Source: Bombyx mori
Taxonomy: Eukaryota; Arthropoda; Insecta; Lepidoptera; Bombycidae
Direction: 5' to 3'
NCBI RefSeq assembly: GCF_030269925.1
Contig: NC_085111.1
Span: forward strand, 3,340,142 to 3,404,141
Length of the DNA: 64,000 bases
Within the stretch, counting starts at the first letter, position 1, and every line of letters starts with the position of its first letter. Below are positions 1 through 11,693 of this stretch, one piece after another. A model generated the notes under the pieces. The model was not told the DNA's origin, searched no databases, and saw only the letters and a list, made by a program, of their open reading frames with translations. The position numbers and the translations under genes are program-made.

Positions 1-103
1 CTTGTTTACGATACATAAGCATATTTTCAGTTTTTTAACGTTAGCATATTTTTTTTCTTTCTAGAATTCAATTGTGTTGTATATTTGACTCTAGATTTAC
101 TCT

Positions 104-385
104 TTAACTAACTAAGCTTTTGTATAAAATAAACTTAAAACAAACAAAAGGAATCCGTCCGACGGGGGACACACACAAAGGAAAAATAAAATTGTTATTT
201 TTATTTAATTCCGGGCGTTTTCATATTTTTCTACATTTTAAACCCTATCTGGACTTCCACAAATAAAGCATGACCAAAATTAGCCAAATCGGTCCAGCCG
301 TTCTCGAGTTCTCGCTAAGAGACTAACGAACAGCAATTCATTTATACATATTACACAATTATATAGATACATATATAGATAATAG
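104..385 (-). mobile_element. Helitron-like element, second family, 3' end lost
   Basis: Minus-strand copy matching the GGCTGGACCGATTTGGCTAA and AAGTTTATTTTATACAAAAG blocks. The terminal CAGCTAGT is missing. Confidence 0.7.
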
Positions 386-410
386 TTTGCTACGTGCTAC
401 AAGAACTCAG

Positions 411-482
411 TGATAAGTGATAAGTGATAAGTGATAAGAGTCGAGTCTAATCAAGCACGAAGCGAGTCTCGATCGAGTCTCG
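411..482. repeat. Short tandem repeat (GTGATAA)4 and GAGTC-rich stretch
   Basis: Four copies of a 7-bp unit followed by repeated GAGTCTCG/CGAGTCT words. Confidence 0.75.
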
Positions 483-1317
483 GTTTCTTGGTAGTGGTAG
501 TCAGAACGATGGATCGCCACGATTATTCTTCTTAATTGCGCCACTGAAGAGCATTTTTGATGGAATCGGGCCGGCGGCAATTATCGCTCTGGTCGTTCGG
601 ATGGATGTCATTTATTTAAGGATCCTAGTTCTTTTTAATCACTAAACATTCAACTAAAACGTGTTTCGAGGAAATGTTAATCACGTTGCATTGTTCCTTT
701 ACAAATTGCTACAAAAATATTTAAGTTTTAGAAGTTTCTAGGATTTTTCTTTCGCAAGGGAACACAACTCTCAATATACAGAGGGTGTTTACAGCTAGCT
801 CTACGTCATAGTATTCATTTTGGGTCTTCGCGCCAAATTAGCCCGATTTCCTCCTCTAACATTAGTGCTATAACCATAATTAACAGAAGCAAGACAAGAA
901 CAAATCGATCGATTAACGTTGCGTGACCAAACGACATTTCTAGAGTTAACAAAAAAAAACACGAACAACATGACAAAGTCACGCGTTAATTTAAAAAAAA
1001 AATGCGACGAAAATTGCGATATGCGGAATTGTCTTAGCGAAAGCGATCGCGATTCGCATCACTGAACCGTGGATCAATTATTTGACAATATATCATCGAC
1101 GTGTGTGATGTAACGTTGTTTTTTTGGTTTTTTTTTTCCGCGTCAGTCAATGCGGCTGAAAGTAAGTATATTAATCCAATGCAACATCAACTTAACGTAT
1201 CAAAGTGGATAGCAAGATTCGCCTGGAATCTCTGAATACTAATCGACGGTTGAAAGACTATTTTGTTTAAACGACTTTTTTGCAACTTCACAGTCGAGCC
1301 ATTTAAAGTTTAAAATA
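483..1317. other. No gene seen
   Basis: Unique AT-rich DNA with poly(A)/poly(T) runs and some CpG-containing words; nothing recognised. Confidence 0.6.
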
Positions 1318-1432
1318 CTCGGGTAGCCGTTAGCAAATCCCACCCCTTCTGGCTGAGCCTTTGCTCGCCCACCTGACCTGGTGAAACTGGAAAGGCCTCC
1401 GGGCTACCAGTAATCATTCAATCATAGAAAAA
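1318..1432 (+). repeat. LINE 3' tail, BMC1-related subfamily
   Basis: Ends in an A run after CTACCAGTAATCATTCAATC. The same block (GTTAGCAAATCCCACCCC, GGTGAAACTGG) ends the copies at 29.2 and 62.7 kb. Confidence 0.7.
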
Positions 1433-2880
1433 AAAGTTAAAAATTTGGAAAAAATATCATGAAAAACAAAGTTCTTCGGCTATTTTAATGGAGTACATTT
1501 AATTGAAGTTCAAGTAAAAACATCCATCTGTTGATGCTAGTACCAAATAAAACGGATCTTTAATTACAAAGATAATTGTCGCGTATTACCCGAAATGTCG
1601 CTTAAACCAAATAGACATTCACTCCTCGCAATATAGTATAAATAATAGTGTGGCATTCACGGAGTCTTATTCAGTAAGACTGTCTATACACACATGAATA
1701 GGGTTCCTCACGTAAACAAAAGAAAAGAGAGGGAGCTTTATTATGTTCTGTATGCATATGTTACTCATATCACTGCAGAATGACATATCGTGAAAATACC
1801 TGATAATCAATTAATAGGCATCGACCTTTTTTTTTATTATCTTTGAATGAATATTTAGAGGAATAAGCTAGCTGATTACAGAAAATCCGATTTTTAAAAA
1901 CCATTTCTTTTTTATTCATATTATGTATTTAAATGAGGTATCATTTTAAACTTCATATACGGCACTCTGTGTACGATTCGAATGCAATTTTTTTTTTCGA
2001 CACAAGGCTTGATGGAGTTCATGACTTCAACTCGTATAAGACTTATAAATCAATACCATGTATGAAAATATAAAGGATAATTGATTTAATGGACGAGTGG
2101 CTACATTGGTAGAAAAATGAAACGAGTACCACAGATAATACACTTAACCGGAGCACCATATTACAAGTAAAATAAATATAAGGCAACGGTTCCACTGTGA
2201 TTATGCCACTGATGATATTATCACCTTGTAAAGCGATTTTTTTAATCAATTCTAATTATCGTTGTGTGATAAAACAATGGTGAACATAAAACGCAATTTT
2301 ATCAGACTATTTTACGACCCAGACCATAAAAACGGGCTAATGTATATAGTCCACAAATTAAAAACGGCATAAAACGTAGCTGCTCTCTTCATTTTAAATG
2401 TATTTATTAATTGCCTTTTGTACTTTAAATGCATTTTAAACTTTAAGGTTAAGTTCATTACAGCATATTTTTTAATGTTTCATAGATGAGTGCTTTTTTA
2501 AAGCGGTGAAAAAAATTATTTTCTATGAGGCCATATTCTTTACCTACATCGTACCTAAGAACGTTAATTATTAAGCAAGATTTAAATAGAAGTTTTCTTG
2601 AATTTTTTCCAATGTAAAAAATCTGTTCGTATTATGATGACAGAACGAAATATTTTTCTAGAAAACGTAGGGTTGACTCATATAACTTTTTATATTAGTA
2701 ATTTATACGACTAGCCATTATTTGTAATAGGTATTTCTATTATCATTCATACAATATATTAATAATACATAACCAACGCGTCCTCATGTACCACGTACGT
2801 GCTTTGACAACATTATTAACCTGTATTAGTTTAATGACGATTTATTTCAATTTAAAGAACGTGCTCTTTCAAATATCATT
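1433..2880. other. No gene seen
   Basis: AT-rich intergenic DNA without recognisable repeats. The 68-codon minus frame at 2043-2249 has no family resemblance. Confidence 0.6.
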
Positions 2881-2881
2881 A

Positions 2882-3095
2882 ACTAGCGACCCGCCCTCGC
2901 TTCGCTTCGGAAACTGTAATTTATTATTGATTTCTCCACTATTTAATGGATGTTATTATACATATAAACCTTCCTCTTCAATCACTCTATCTAATAAAAG
3001 GAATCGCATCAAAATCCGTTGCGTAGTTTTAATGATTTAAGGATACATAGGGATATAGGGACAGAGAAAGCGACTTTTTTTTATACTATGTAGTG
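2882..3095 (-). mobile_element. Helitron-like fragment
   Basis: ACTAGCGACCCGCCCTCGC at the left is the reverse of the GGCGGGTCGCTAGT end seen at 25.9 kb. The other end is not clear. Confidence 0.65.
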
Positions 3096-3451
3096 AAGAT
3101 ACATTGTGTGTGCATCACGCTTGTTCGTGTCTTTAGGAGTAGTGAAACAAAATGACAATTCCCAATTACTTCCCAGTAAAAACTCCAATGAAAGTGTGGT
3201 TTTTGCAACTCAAGTAAATACTGTATGGTAGTAGTATCTTAATACTAGTTACATGTTCTCTGTTTGAATAAGATAGGCCAAATGAATATGTTATAATGAT
3301 TATAATTTTAATTTAAAATCGATTTAATTATTTTTATATAATATATGGTTTGCGAGTTACTTTAATCGAATTATTTCTTAAAATTCTAATATCTTGTTTC
3401 TGTCGCGAAGCAGTAATGCGTTCAGGTTCCAAGGTGGAGGTATTAACTTGA

Positions 3452-3705
3452 CTGACTCGATGGTGAAGTAGTTAGCGCTTCGAACTGCTGCGCCAAGGGT
3501 GGTTAGTTCGATTCCCACATCGGGCAAACATTCGGGTGATTGTTCAGTTTTTTGCTATTTTAGTCTGGTATTATCTATATACATAATAATATGTATGTAT
3601 TTAAACATATAAAGTATGTTTGTCAGTCTCTGGTACCCATAACACATGACACAGGGAATCCTAATTTGGGGCCGCGTGAGCGTTCATGTGTTATTTTTCT
3701 ATGTA
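3452..3705 (+). repeat. tRNA-derived SINE, not Bm1
   Basis: A-box-like TGGTGAAGTAG (3461-3471) and B-box-like AGTTCGATTCCC (3505-3516), then a body with CTCTGGTACCCATAACAC. The body recurs at 5725-5870 without the head. Family name not known to me. Confidence 0.65.
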
Positions 3706-4447
3706 CATTTTAAGGTCTGTGGCGATTTCGCAATTTTAGTTTTTTCTTGACTTTTGGCGGGAACGCGAGGAGTGAAGTTGTGCGATTTGTTTTATTTTGT
3801 GTATTTAGTGTTTCTTCAGGTTTAAATGTGTAATAACGGTGATTTATTAGCTGTTTAATATCTGTGGCCGTTATAAAGCCGCTGGACGTAACTTCTCGGG
3901 ATCCTCCAAAAAGTCAACTGAAAAAATCTCAGTAAATGACCACAATTTTACTGATATTATATTTCATCCCATAACATCTCATCTGATTACATTTAATTTC
4001 ATCCCAGTTGATTAATGTCTTAAATTAATCATCATTTCATTTCACTCCATTTTATCATTTTTTCATAAAAAAAAGAATGTAAATTAAAATAAGAAATGAC
4101 TTAAAGGTCTTCGTTACCAGGTCATAATATCCCTTAAAAAAAAACAGTTTTTTCTAATTTACTTTTTTTGTGTTGGCAACCATGGCACAAGCTGAACTTG
4201 TTCGCTCAGCCCACGACCGATACCCTCCCGGGGCTATCGAGTTCTTATCGAACGAAAAACGCCGCGAAACTTTATAATTGGCTCTCTCGTTTTAATTAAA
4301 TATGTATTAATAACTACAAAGTTCATTTATCTCGTTTCTTAATAAACAAAATTATGCGGCATCGTTTAGCGAACACGTGATACTTGGTTGGGATTTGTCA
4401 GGTTTTTTTTAAAGTTATTTCTGCTACATTTGAGACGTCAACCGTAA
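3706..4447. other. No gene seen
   Basis: AT-rich DNA with a TTTCATCCCATAA-like short reiteration near 3960-4060; no coding signal. Confidence 0.6.
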
Positions 4448-4690
4448 TTTTTTTTTTTATTCCTGAGATGGATGGACGAGCTCACCTGGTGTTAAGTGGT
4501 TAATGGAGCCCATAGACGTCTACAACGAAAAAGCGCCACCCACCTCGAGATATAAGTTCTAAGGTCTCAGTAGGTATAGTTACAACGGCTACCCCACCCT
4601 TCGAACCGAAACGCATTACTGCTTCACGGCGGAAATAGGCGGGGTGGTGGTACCTACCCGCGCGGACTCCCAAGAGGTCCTACCACCAGT
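4448..4690 (-). repeat. Bm1 SINE, 5'-truncated
   Basis: Tail and 3' half only, ending at CCTACCACCAGT on the right. Copies c.4875, 5441 and 6009 end at the same Bm1 point. Confidence 0.85.
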
Positions 4691-4874
4691 GTATTTTATA
4701 ATTTTTAGCGTATTACTTTAGTGACGTAGGTATCAACTTAGATTTTTTTGCCCTAGTGAAATTAATAATTATCGAAATTAACATCTCGAATACTGTATAG
4801 TTTTCGTGGTTAAGGACGACTCGTGAACACGAAAATCATTATTTTTTCATTATTACACAAAAAAATTTGAACAC

Positions 4875-5116
4875 TTTTTTTTATTGCTTCGATGGGTGGA
4901 TGAGCTCACAGCCCACCTGGTGTCAAGTGGTTACTTGTACCCATAGACATCTATCTACAACATAAATGCGCCACCACCTTGAGATATAAGTTCTAAGGTC
5001 TCAGTATAGTTACAACGGCTGTCCCACCCTCTAAAAACCGAAACGCTGCTTCACGGCAGAAATAGGCGGTGTGGTTGGTACCTCCTGTACTACTCACAAG
5101 AAGTCCTACCACCAGT
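4875..5116 (-). repeat. Bm1 SINE, 5'-truncated
   Basis: Same truncation point as 4448-4690; a few indels in the body. Confidence 0.85.
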
Positions 5117-5171
5117 AAACACATTAAAACGCTTAGTTGTTACCAAACAACGGCCCGCTAGATCTTTTCAT

Positions 5172-5363
5172 TCGATGCACAATAAGATTTCACATCCCTT
5201 TCAGGAGCGAGACAAAACCTATCGAGAATCGATTACGGTGCGAAGCGGCCATTGTTCGGCCCAGCACCGAGACTATCGTGAAAGAAAAGTGATTAATCGA
5301 CATTTAGCCGACAATCTCGCTTCAGACGCCTTTCTTGCTTCACCTGTGTCGGGGAGTGAGTGA
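5172..5363 (+). other. Candidate exon-like open segment
   Basis: A 62-codon frame with a good acceptor in its middle (CCCTTTCAG before 5202) and a donor-like GGA/GTGAGT near 5356. The residues (QERDKTYRESITVRSGH and onward) match nothing I know. It lies between Bm1 copies. Could be chance. Confidence 0.2.
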
Positions 5364-5440
5364 ATCATTGCGATATCTACCTGAATAATTTGAATAAAAA
5401 TCATAAACATGATTTTCTTATTTTCGAATTCCATTCACGA

Positions 5441-5672
5441 TTTTTTTTATTGCTTAGATGGGTGGACGAGCTCACAGCCCACCTGGTATTAAGTGGTTAC
5501 TGGAGCCCATAGGCATCTACAACGTAAATGCGCCACCAACCTTGAGATATAAGTTCTAAGGTCACAACGGCTGCCCCGCCCTTCAAACCGAAACGCATTA
5601 CTGCTTCACGGCAGAAATAGACGGGGTAGTGGTGCTTACTCGTGCGGACTCATAAGAGGTCCTACCACCAGT
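5441..5672 (-). repeat. Bm1 SINE, 5'-truncated
   Basis: Tail and 3' half with a short deletion around the GTCTCAGTATAG block. Confidence 0.85.
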
Positions 5673-5724
5673 AAAATAGACGATTGTTTTGCGTAGTCGA
5701 ATGAAGTGAATTGGTAAATAAGTT

Positions 5725-5870
5725 TGTTCTTTGTCTGGGTGTTTATTATCTATTATAAATATATATGTATTGAATTAAAAAACGTTTATAAGTATCTATG
5801 TCAATCTCTGGTACCCATAACAAAGGGAATCATAAATTGGGGTCGGATAACCGTGCGTAATATGTTCCCA
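5725..5870 (+). repeat. Body fragment of the SINE at 3.5 kb
   Basis: Shares the CTGGGTGTTTATTATCTAT and CTCTGGTACCCATAAC words and the AATTGGGGTC block. Confidence 0.55.
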
Positions 5871-6008
5871 ATTATTTATTTATTTACCCTATGGCCTTCT
5901 CGGTATCCATCTGATAAAATGTTTAAAAAAATTTCATGATTAGTTGAGTAGTTAAGGTGTCAAAGCGTAACAAAGAAACTCATATTTGCATTTCAATTAT
6001 TATTATTA

Positions 6009-6259
6009 TTTTTTTTTTTTTTTATTGCTTAGATGGATGGACGAGCTCACAGCCCACCTGGTGTTAAGTGGTTACTGGAGCCCATAGACATCTACAACGT
6101 AAATGCGCCACCCACCTCGAGATATAAGTTCTAAGATCTCAGGTATAGTTACAACGGCTACCGCACCCTTCGAACCGAAACGCATTACTGCTTCACGGCG
6201 GAAATAGGCGGGGTGGTGGTACCTACCCGTGCGGACTCCCAAGAGGTCCTACCACCAGT
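6009..6259 (-). repeat. Bm1 SINE, 5'-truncated
   Basis: Well conserved 3' half with a T run of about 15. Confidence 0.87.
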
Positions 6260-6262
6260 GAA

Positions 6263-6814
6263 ATTATTATGGATTACAGCTAAACGATTAAAAGGGGTAT
6301 CAATCTAATATAAAAAAATAAGTTTGTAGTCTCTCCTCGCCTTAAGATATGATGACAAAGTTCTAATTGCATTGTAACAGCTGACGTCCGGATAGAATCA
6401 GATCCTAAGCACATGAATAAATCGCACGTTGGCGATTTTATGCGAGTGTAATGCTTCTCGTCAAACTACGCAAAGATCCTTTGCTTTTCTACTAACAATT
6501 ATGAATATCTGGTTTAACTTAGATAAAGAAGCGATACATGTTTTGCTTGCACTAGAAAGCCTGTATTTTGCTGACGAATTAATAAATTTTATAACGACCA
6601 TACAACTCAACTTCTTCTTCTCGCTTCGCTTTCTTCAATACTGAAGGTCGTGACCAACTCCCCGCAACAAGAGTTTATTCTGGATCATTCTACGCCATTT
6701 TCTCCTATCTACCGCCGAGTGTAGAATATCATGAACTTTGGTGTCGAGAGTGGTGCGGATCTGGTCAGTTCAACGTGTCAACAACTCAACTATCAACTAC
6801 TTACTATATTTACT
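6263..6814. other. No gene seen
   Basis: Unique DNA; a 71-codon frame at 6429-6644 is not recognised. Confidence 0.55.
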
Positions 6815-7095
6815 ACTAGCTGTGTCCCGCGATGGTACGACAATAACCGCGGGTGACACCGCGGAGTAAATTTAGTCTAAAAAAGTAGCCTAAGTTACTC
6901 CTTATATCATCAGCGACCTATCAGTGAAAGTCCCGTCAAAATCGGTCCAGCCGTTCCAGAGATTAGCCGGAACAAACAGACAGACAAAAATTGTAAAAAA
7001 TGTTATTTTGTACCGTATATATTCATATGCATGTAGTAAAAAGCGGTTATTTCAATATTACAAACACACACTCCAATTTTATTTATATGTATAGA
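6815..7095 (-). mobile_element. Helitron-like element, third family
   Basis: ACTAG at 6815-6819 and GTATAGA at 7089-7095 are the minus-strand CTAGT and TCTATAC ends. The middle has GGCTGGACCGATTTTGACGG read in reverse. Confidence 0.7.
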
Positions 7096-7810
7096 TATAT
7101 ATAGCACAATAGAATACGATTGATTTTCATAACGGTGATGAGATCACACGCGACGTGTCTGCCGACGGTGAACTTTTGACCTTAGCTTGACATAAATACG
7201 TGAATTCCGTGATAATTGCATATTTAGCTTGCTAACTTAAACCTTAAAACTAAGTCATGACATACCGGAGTTAATTTGGTGAATTTCTTTGAAACGACAA
7301 TTACATAAATGTACCTAGTATTTAGACATGGAACATGAGAAAGGCCTTCTAGTAAATTGTTTTTACTAGAGCACAAGATATTAGGTGTTTTTATTTAGCC
7401 CACAATCGTCCACTGCCGGACATAGGAATCCCCAAGGTTCGCCACAAAAACCGGTCTTGGTAAAAAAAATTATTACTTACCCGGCAAAAATCGCGGAGTA
7501 TTAAAACAAACGTGTCTGTCAAATAACAACTAGTCAGATGTCATAGTCACAACATTTCGTATTGTAGAAGATTTTTTACCTGAAACAAAACAGTTAATTG
7601 TTAATGAATCATAAATAAAATCATAAAATAATCATAAATTAAAAATAAACGTGCATCACGCACGCATGCGTATTCAAATAAAAAATAATTTATTTACACT
7701 ATGTAAAATATACGATTTAATAAACAAAGGAAAATGATTATTTAGAGAATCTAAGTGAAACAATGGACGACTTTATCACCGATTACTTCTATGCGCACGT
7801 TGTTTATGAT

Positions 7811-8072
7811 CCTAATTATATTCCTAAATACTTTTGAATTTTATGCGTGTTTAATGTGAAATAATTTAATTGTGTGGTACTTCAATAGAAATTGATACTG
7901 ATTACGTCAGCTCGGTTAGAAAAGCTTTTGTAATGACCACACATAATTATATCCCTAAATACTTTTGAATTTTATGCGTGTTTAATGTGAAATAATTTAA
8001 TTGTGTGGTACTTCAATAGAAATTGATACTGATTACGTCAGCTCGGTTAGAAAAGCTTTTGTAATGGCCACA
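7811..8072. repeat. 131-bp tandem duplication
   Basis: 7811-7941 and 7942-8072 are almost identical (few substitutions: A/T changes near the starts, GACCACA versus GGCCACA near the ends). The unit is AT-rich unique DNA, not a known element. Recent segmental slip or unequal exchange is likely. Confidence 0.93.
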
Positions 8073-8271
8073 TAAAGTACAGTCAAGGCAAGCAAAACAA
8101 TAAAACCACCATTGTTTATAGTCATATAGTTTACAAATGTTAACGAGTTTTGTGTAATTCAATATTTGCGCTATTAAAGAGTTTAGTCGTAAATTTGTTA
8201 ATAGGTCACGTAGGAAGATTCTGATCATCACGGCGGTAGTCTGCAGTCTTTTCATAGGCCACAAATTCGTT

Positions 8272-8669
8272 ATGACCTCTATCATTCCCGATCCTGCGGA
8301 CAGAATGGAAAGCAGTCGACGTCGCCCAAAACACGTCATCTCGGATCCTCCCGATCCACTGACGGTGCTTCTAGGTACTTCAAGCACCGGTCACCGTTCT
8401 CGTCGAACCCGTCGCTTGCGACGAAGGGCTCGACGAGTAAATTAACTCTCAGACACAGCCCACTGAGTTTCTCGCCGGATCTTCTCAGTGGGTCGCGTTT
8501 CCGATCCGGTGGTAGATTCTGCGAAGCACGACTCTTGCTAGGGTTCGTGTTAGCATCGTCGTCAGGTTTGAGCCCCGTGAGCTCACCTACTAGTTACGGT
8601 TACGCTGGAATAGCCGCTCCAGGCTACCAGCTGAGGTAGAAAAAAAAAAAAAAAAAAAATGACCTCTAT
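8272..8669 (+). mobile_element. BMC1-like LINE 3' end with target duplication
   Basis: Insert 8283-8658 ends in about 20 A residues and is flanked by ATGACCTCTAT (8272-8282 and 8659-8669). It belongs to the family that recurs at 12.1, 37.9, 39.6, 47.1, 48.0, 58.7 and 61.6 kb, marked by words such as CTCAGTGGGTCGCGTTTCC and GGTAGATTCTGCGAAGC. I think this is the 3' region of the silkworm LINE BMC1, but the name is from memory. Confidence 0.8.
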
Positions 8670-9157
8670 TAGTCCGGTTTCCAGTAGACCGACCTAGTAG
8701 ATTATTCTGGTTTATGCTTGTGATCTTTACGTAGGTTCGGGAGAATACTTTCGTGGGCCCGCCCTGAATCGCGAAGGTAACATTAGCAGCGACTGCTGAG
8801 GGATTGTGGACTTTATGCTAAAGCGGTTACCGTGATTCAACTGGCACAACGAAGCGACATTTGTTAGTAAAGGTCAATTCAACATCAGAGAACCCTTTCG
8901 CATACTCAGCCATTGTTAATCTCCTTAACGGTATCCCTGATTCAACCAAAAGGCTAATATATTTTTAGGATATAATAGAACAGAACTATCGTAATATATA
9001 ATAGTAGATAATATAATTTAAAAAAAAATTAAATTGTGATTGCTTTCGCTCCCATAATTATGACAGTTTTTTCTAAATATTTTTATTAATTTATAATTTA
9101 TTAGGTCAACAACACACCGGCAAAGGCAAAATACTACTAAAGTCAATGTTTGAAGGT

Positions 9158-9245
9158 AGCTTTTTTTGTTCCTAATATGGGTGAACGAGCCTTCGGCCCA
9201 CTTGATGGTCAATTGTCACTATCGCTCACGGACATTGCCAAGCCT
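9158..9245 (-). repeat. Old Jockey-type LINE tail relic
   Basis: T run, then GGCCCACTTGATGG and CTCACGGACATTGCC words of the Jockey-type tail, strongly diverged. Confidence 0.55.
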
Positions 9246-9463
9246 ACCGCCTAATGTCATCGATCTCGTAACTTATTGTGGTTTTTTAATATGAACACGC
9301 ATTATTGTCACACTTTGATGCGCAGCATTGGCACGCAAACAAACATGAACCGCGTGACAAGTTTAAGGCCATTGTTCTATTATGTAAAACGCTGGCTGGT
9401 TTGAAATTAAAAGTTAATTTTTTACATCACTAGCCCGTTTGTTGGTTTCAAATTATAAGTTAA

Positions 9464-9888
9464 CTAGCTTTTGTCCGGCGACTTCGTCCGCGTGGAATAC
9501 TTCACAAATAGTACTTTATTTTAGAACAAATTTGGTTAGCATAAAAAACGTTATAGTGAGCCAACCTTATCATACAGATATATGTTGTCGCCGACTTTTT
9601 TTAGACCTTTTAAAGGGGAACAATTCTGTCATACATTATTTTAGCGAAACTTTAACCGTTTCTGCAGCGCCTGCAGTGAAAGCGCTTAAAAGGGGAAAAA
9701 CCCCGATTTTGAAACATTATTTATTGGTGCTCCGCTTGTATTGGTCTTAGCATGATGTTATATAGCCTATAATAGCCTTCCTCAATAAATGGGCTATCTA
9801 ACACTGAAATAATTTTTCAAATCGGACCAGTAGTTCCTGAGATTAGCGCGTTCAAACAAACTCTTCAGCTTTATAATATTAGCATAGA
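9464..9888 (-). mobile_element. Helitron-like non-autonomous element
   Basis: Reads from TCTATGCTAATATTATAAAG at 9888 down to CTAGT at 9463-9467 on the minus strand. It is the same family as 21338-22489, with the LINE insertion site still empty (9541-9569). Confidence 0.82.
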
Positions 9889-10179
9889 TTTTTTACATCA
9901 CATTCTTCACATCACTATCGCGGCTGTATTACTTAATAGGAATAGACAGGAAAGTGGTGCAGTGAAATGTGTCAGTTAACAATTTATTCTGTCGAGTTGT
10001 TCAGTATACTTAGTCGGTCTACCTCTTCGGATTCCGTTTTTTGGATCTTTTCCCTTCCACCTTTTCCGTTACAATTATATCTCGATTAAAGTTGGTATTA
10101 AAGAATAAACTTGCCTTATTTATTTATATTATTATTCTTAACGTATTTAGGTTTTGGTTATTATACATATTTTGTATGT

Positions 10180-10617
10180 CGTCGTCGTGGCCTAAAGGAT
10201 AAGACGTCCGGTGCACTTGTATGTAGCGATGCACCGGTGTTCGATACCCGCAGGCGGGAACCAATTTTTCTAATGAAATACGTACTTATCAAATTTTCAC
10301 GATTGACTTCCACGGTGAAGGAATAATATCGTGTAATAAAAATCAAACCCGCAAAATTATAACTTGCGTAATTACTGGTGGTAGGACCTCTTGTGAGTCC
10401 GCACGGGTAGGTACCACCACCCCGCCTATTTCTGCCGTGAAGCAGTAATGCGTTTCGGTTTGAAGGGCGGGGCAGTCGTTGTAACTATACCGAGACCTTA
10501 GAACTTGTATCTCAAGGTGGGTGGCGCGTTTACGTTGTTGATGTCTATGGGCTCCAGTAACCACTTAACATCAGGTGGCCTGTGAGGTCGTCCACCCATA
10601 TAAGCAATGAAAAAAAC
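10180..10617 (+). mobile_element. Bm1 SINE, full length
   Basis: tRNA-like head with A box TGGCCTAAAGG (10188-10198) and B box GTGTTCGATAC (10237-10247), an internal RNA polymerase III promoter. The body and an AGCAATGAAAAAA tail follow. Confidence 0.92.
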
Positions 10618-11185
10618 AGGGTAAATTCAGGCAAAGATAACTAAGATATATCCTATTTATTAATTATTCGATATGGTACACTTTTTTGATTACTGATTTA
10701 CTCGGTTATTATACAATATATAATGCGACAGTCTTACTTTTTATAATGGCTCGATACATTGCAACCTTACTGCATGCATGACAAGCTAACTTCAGCCGGC
10801 AAAGCTTTTATAACCCCGAAATTGCGAGGTCAAAACGACTTTGATAACTTCCACGACTCGCGCAAACCCTACAAGACAATCACGTTTATTTAAGAACATC
10901 CAATCTTGCAACAGTTGACTTTAATCATACCGACATGAGACGAAGCTATTTATCAATTTAAATGTTTCTTTGAACTCTGACGCATTTATATCTTTAAACA
11001 ACAAAAAAAAAACAATTATACTTTCCATCGAAGAAATATTGTATTTTAAACACACACAAAAAAAAATTCAAACAACTAATACCGTAATAATAAATTGCAC
11101 AGTAAAATCACTGGACCATTGTGCTCCACCTAAATAAGCAAACAAGTTTGTCATTACCAAATTCATTGTGAAAATGGTGTAAAAA

Positions 11186-11331
11186 CCATACTGAGATCTT
11201 GTAACTATAGTGAGATCTTAGAACTTATATCTCAAGGTGGGTGGCGCATTTACGTTTTAGATGTCCATGGGCTCCAGTAACCACTTAACACTAGGTGGGC
11301 TGTGAGCTCGACCTCCCACTTATGCAACAAA
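11186..11331 (+). repeat. Bm1 SINE, 3' fragment
   Basis: Starts at the CTGAGATCTTGTAACTATAG block and runs to the GCAACAAAAAA tail. Confidence 0.82.
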
Positions 11332-11693
11332 AAAAAAAAACAAAAAAAAAAAATCCGCACTTCTTCTCTTATCAACGGACCACGATCAATCAATCGCAAC
11401 AATACGAAAACGTATTCAAAACGCTCCCCGTATTCCGCAGTTTCGATCAGCACGCAATCATTATCGTTGTACCTGCTGCTAGTTGGCTATGTGTAATCAA
11501 TAAAACAATCGTCCGTAATTAAGGCACAAAGGCTCGTTCAGTCGACACTAAATATCCATTAATACCGGCGAAGCGAGAGTGACGTTGACAAATTGCCGTG
11601 CGACGCACCGCTGACTGCGCAATGCAGACCGCGCGGTTATGGTGTATTCTCAGCATATAAAAATACAAATTATCGTATATTGATATGTTGAGT

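Noticed and set aside
2043..2249. 68-codon minus frame with a hydrophobic middle
   Set aside because: Short, AT-rich, no homology recognised, no splice or start context; likely chance.
4448..6259. CRISPR-like or satellite array from evenly similar repeats
   Set aside because: The units are dispersed Bm1 SINEs of about 240 bp with unequal unique gaps, in a eukaryotic genome.
8013..8387. 124-codon minus frame
   Set aside because: Spans the 131-bp tandem duplication and a BMC1-like tail; no domain, and the join is between unrelated DNAs.
10188..10249. Possible true tRNA gene
   Set aside because: Only A and B boxes are tRNA-like; no cloverleaf or acceptor stem closes, and the same head recurs in every full-length Bm1.
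10161..10346. Small frames over the tRNA-like head of Bm1
   Set aside because: They lie wholly in the SINE, which is transcribed by RNA polymerase III and not coding.
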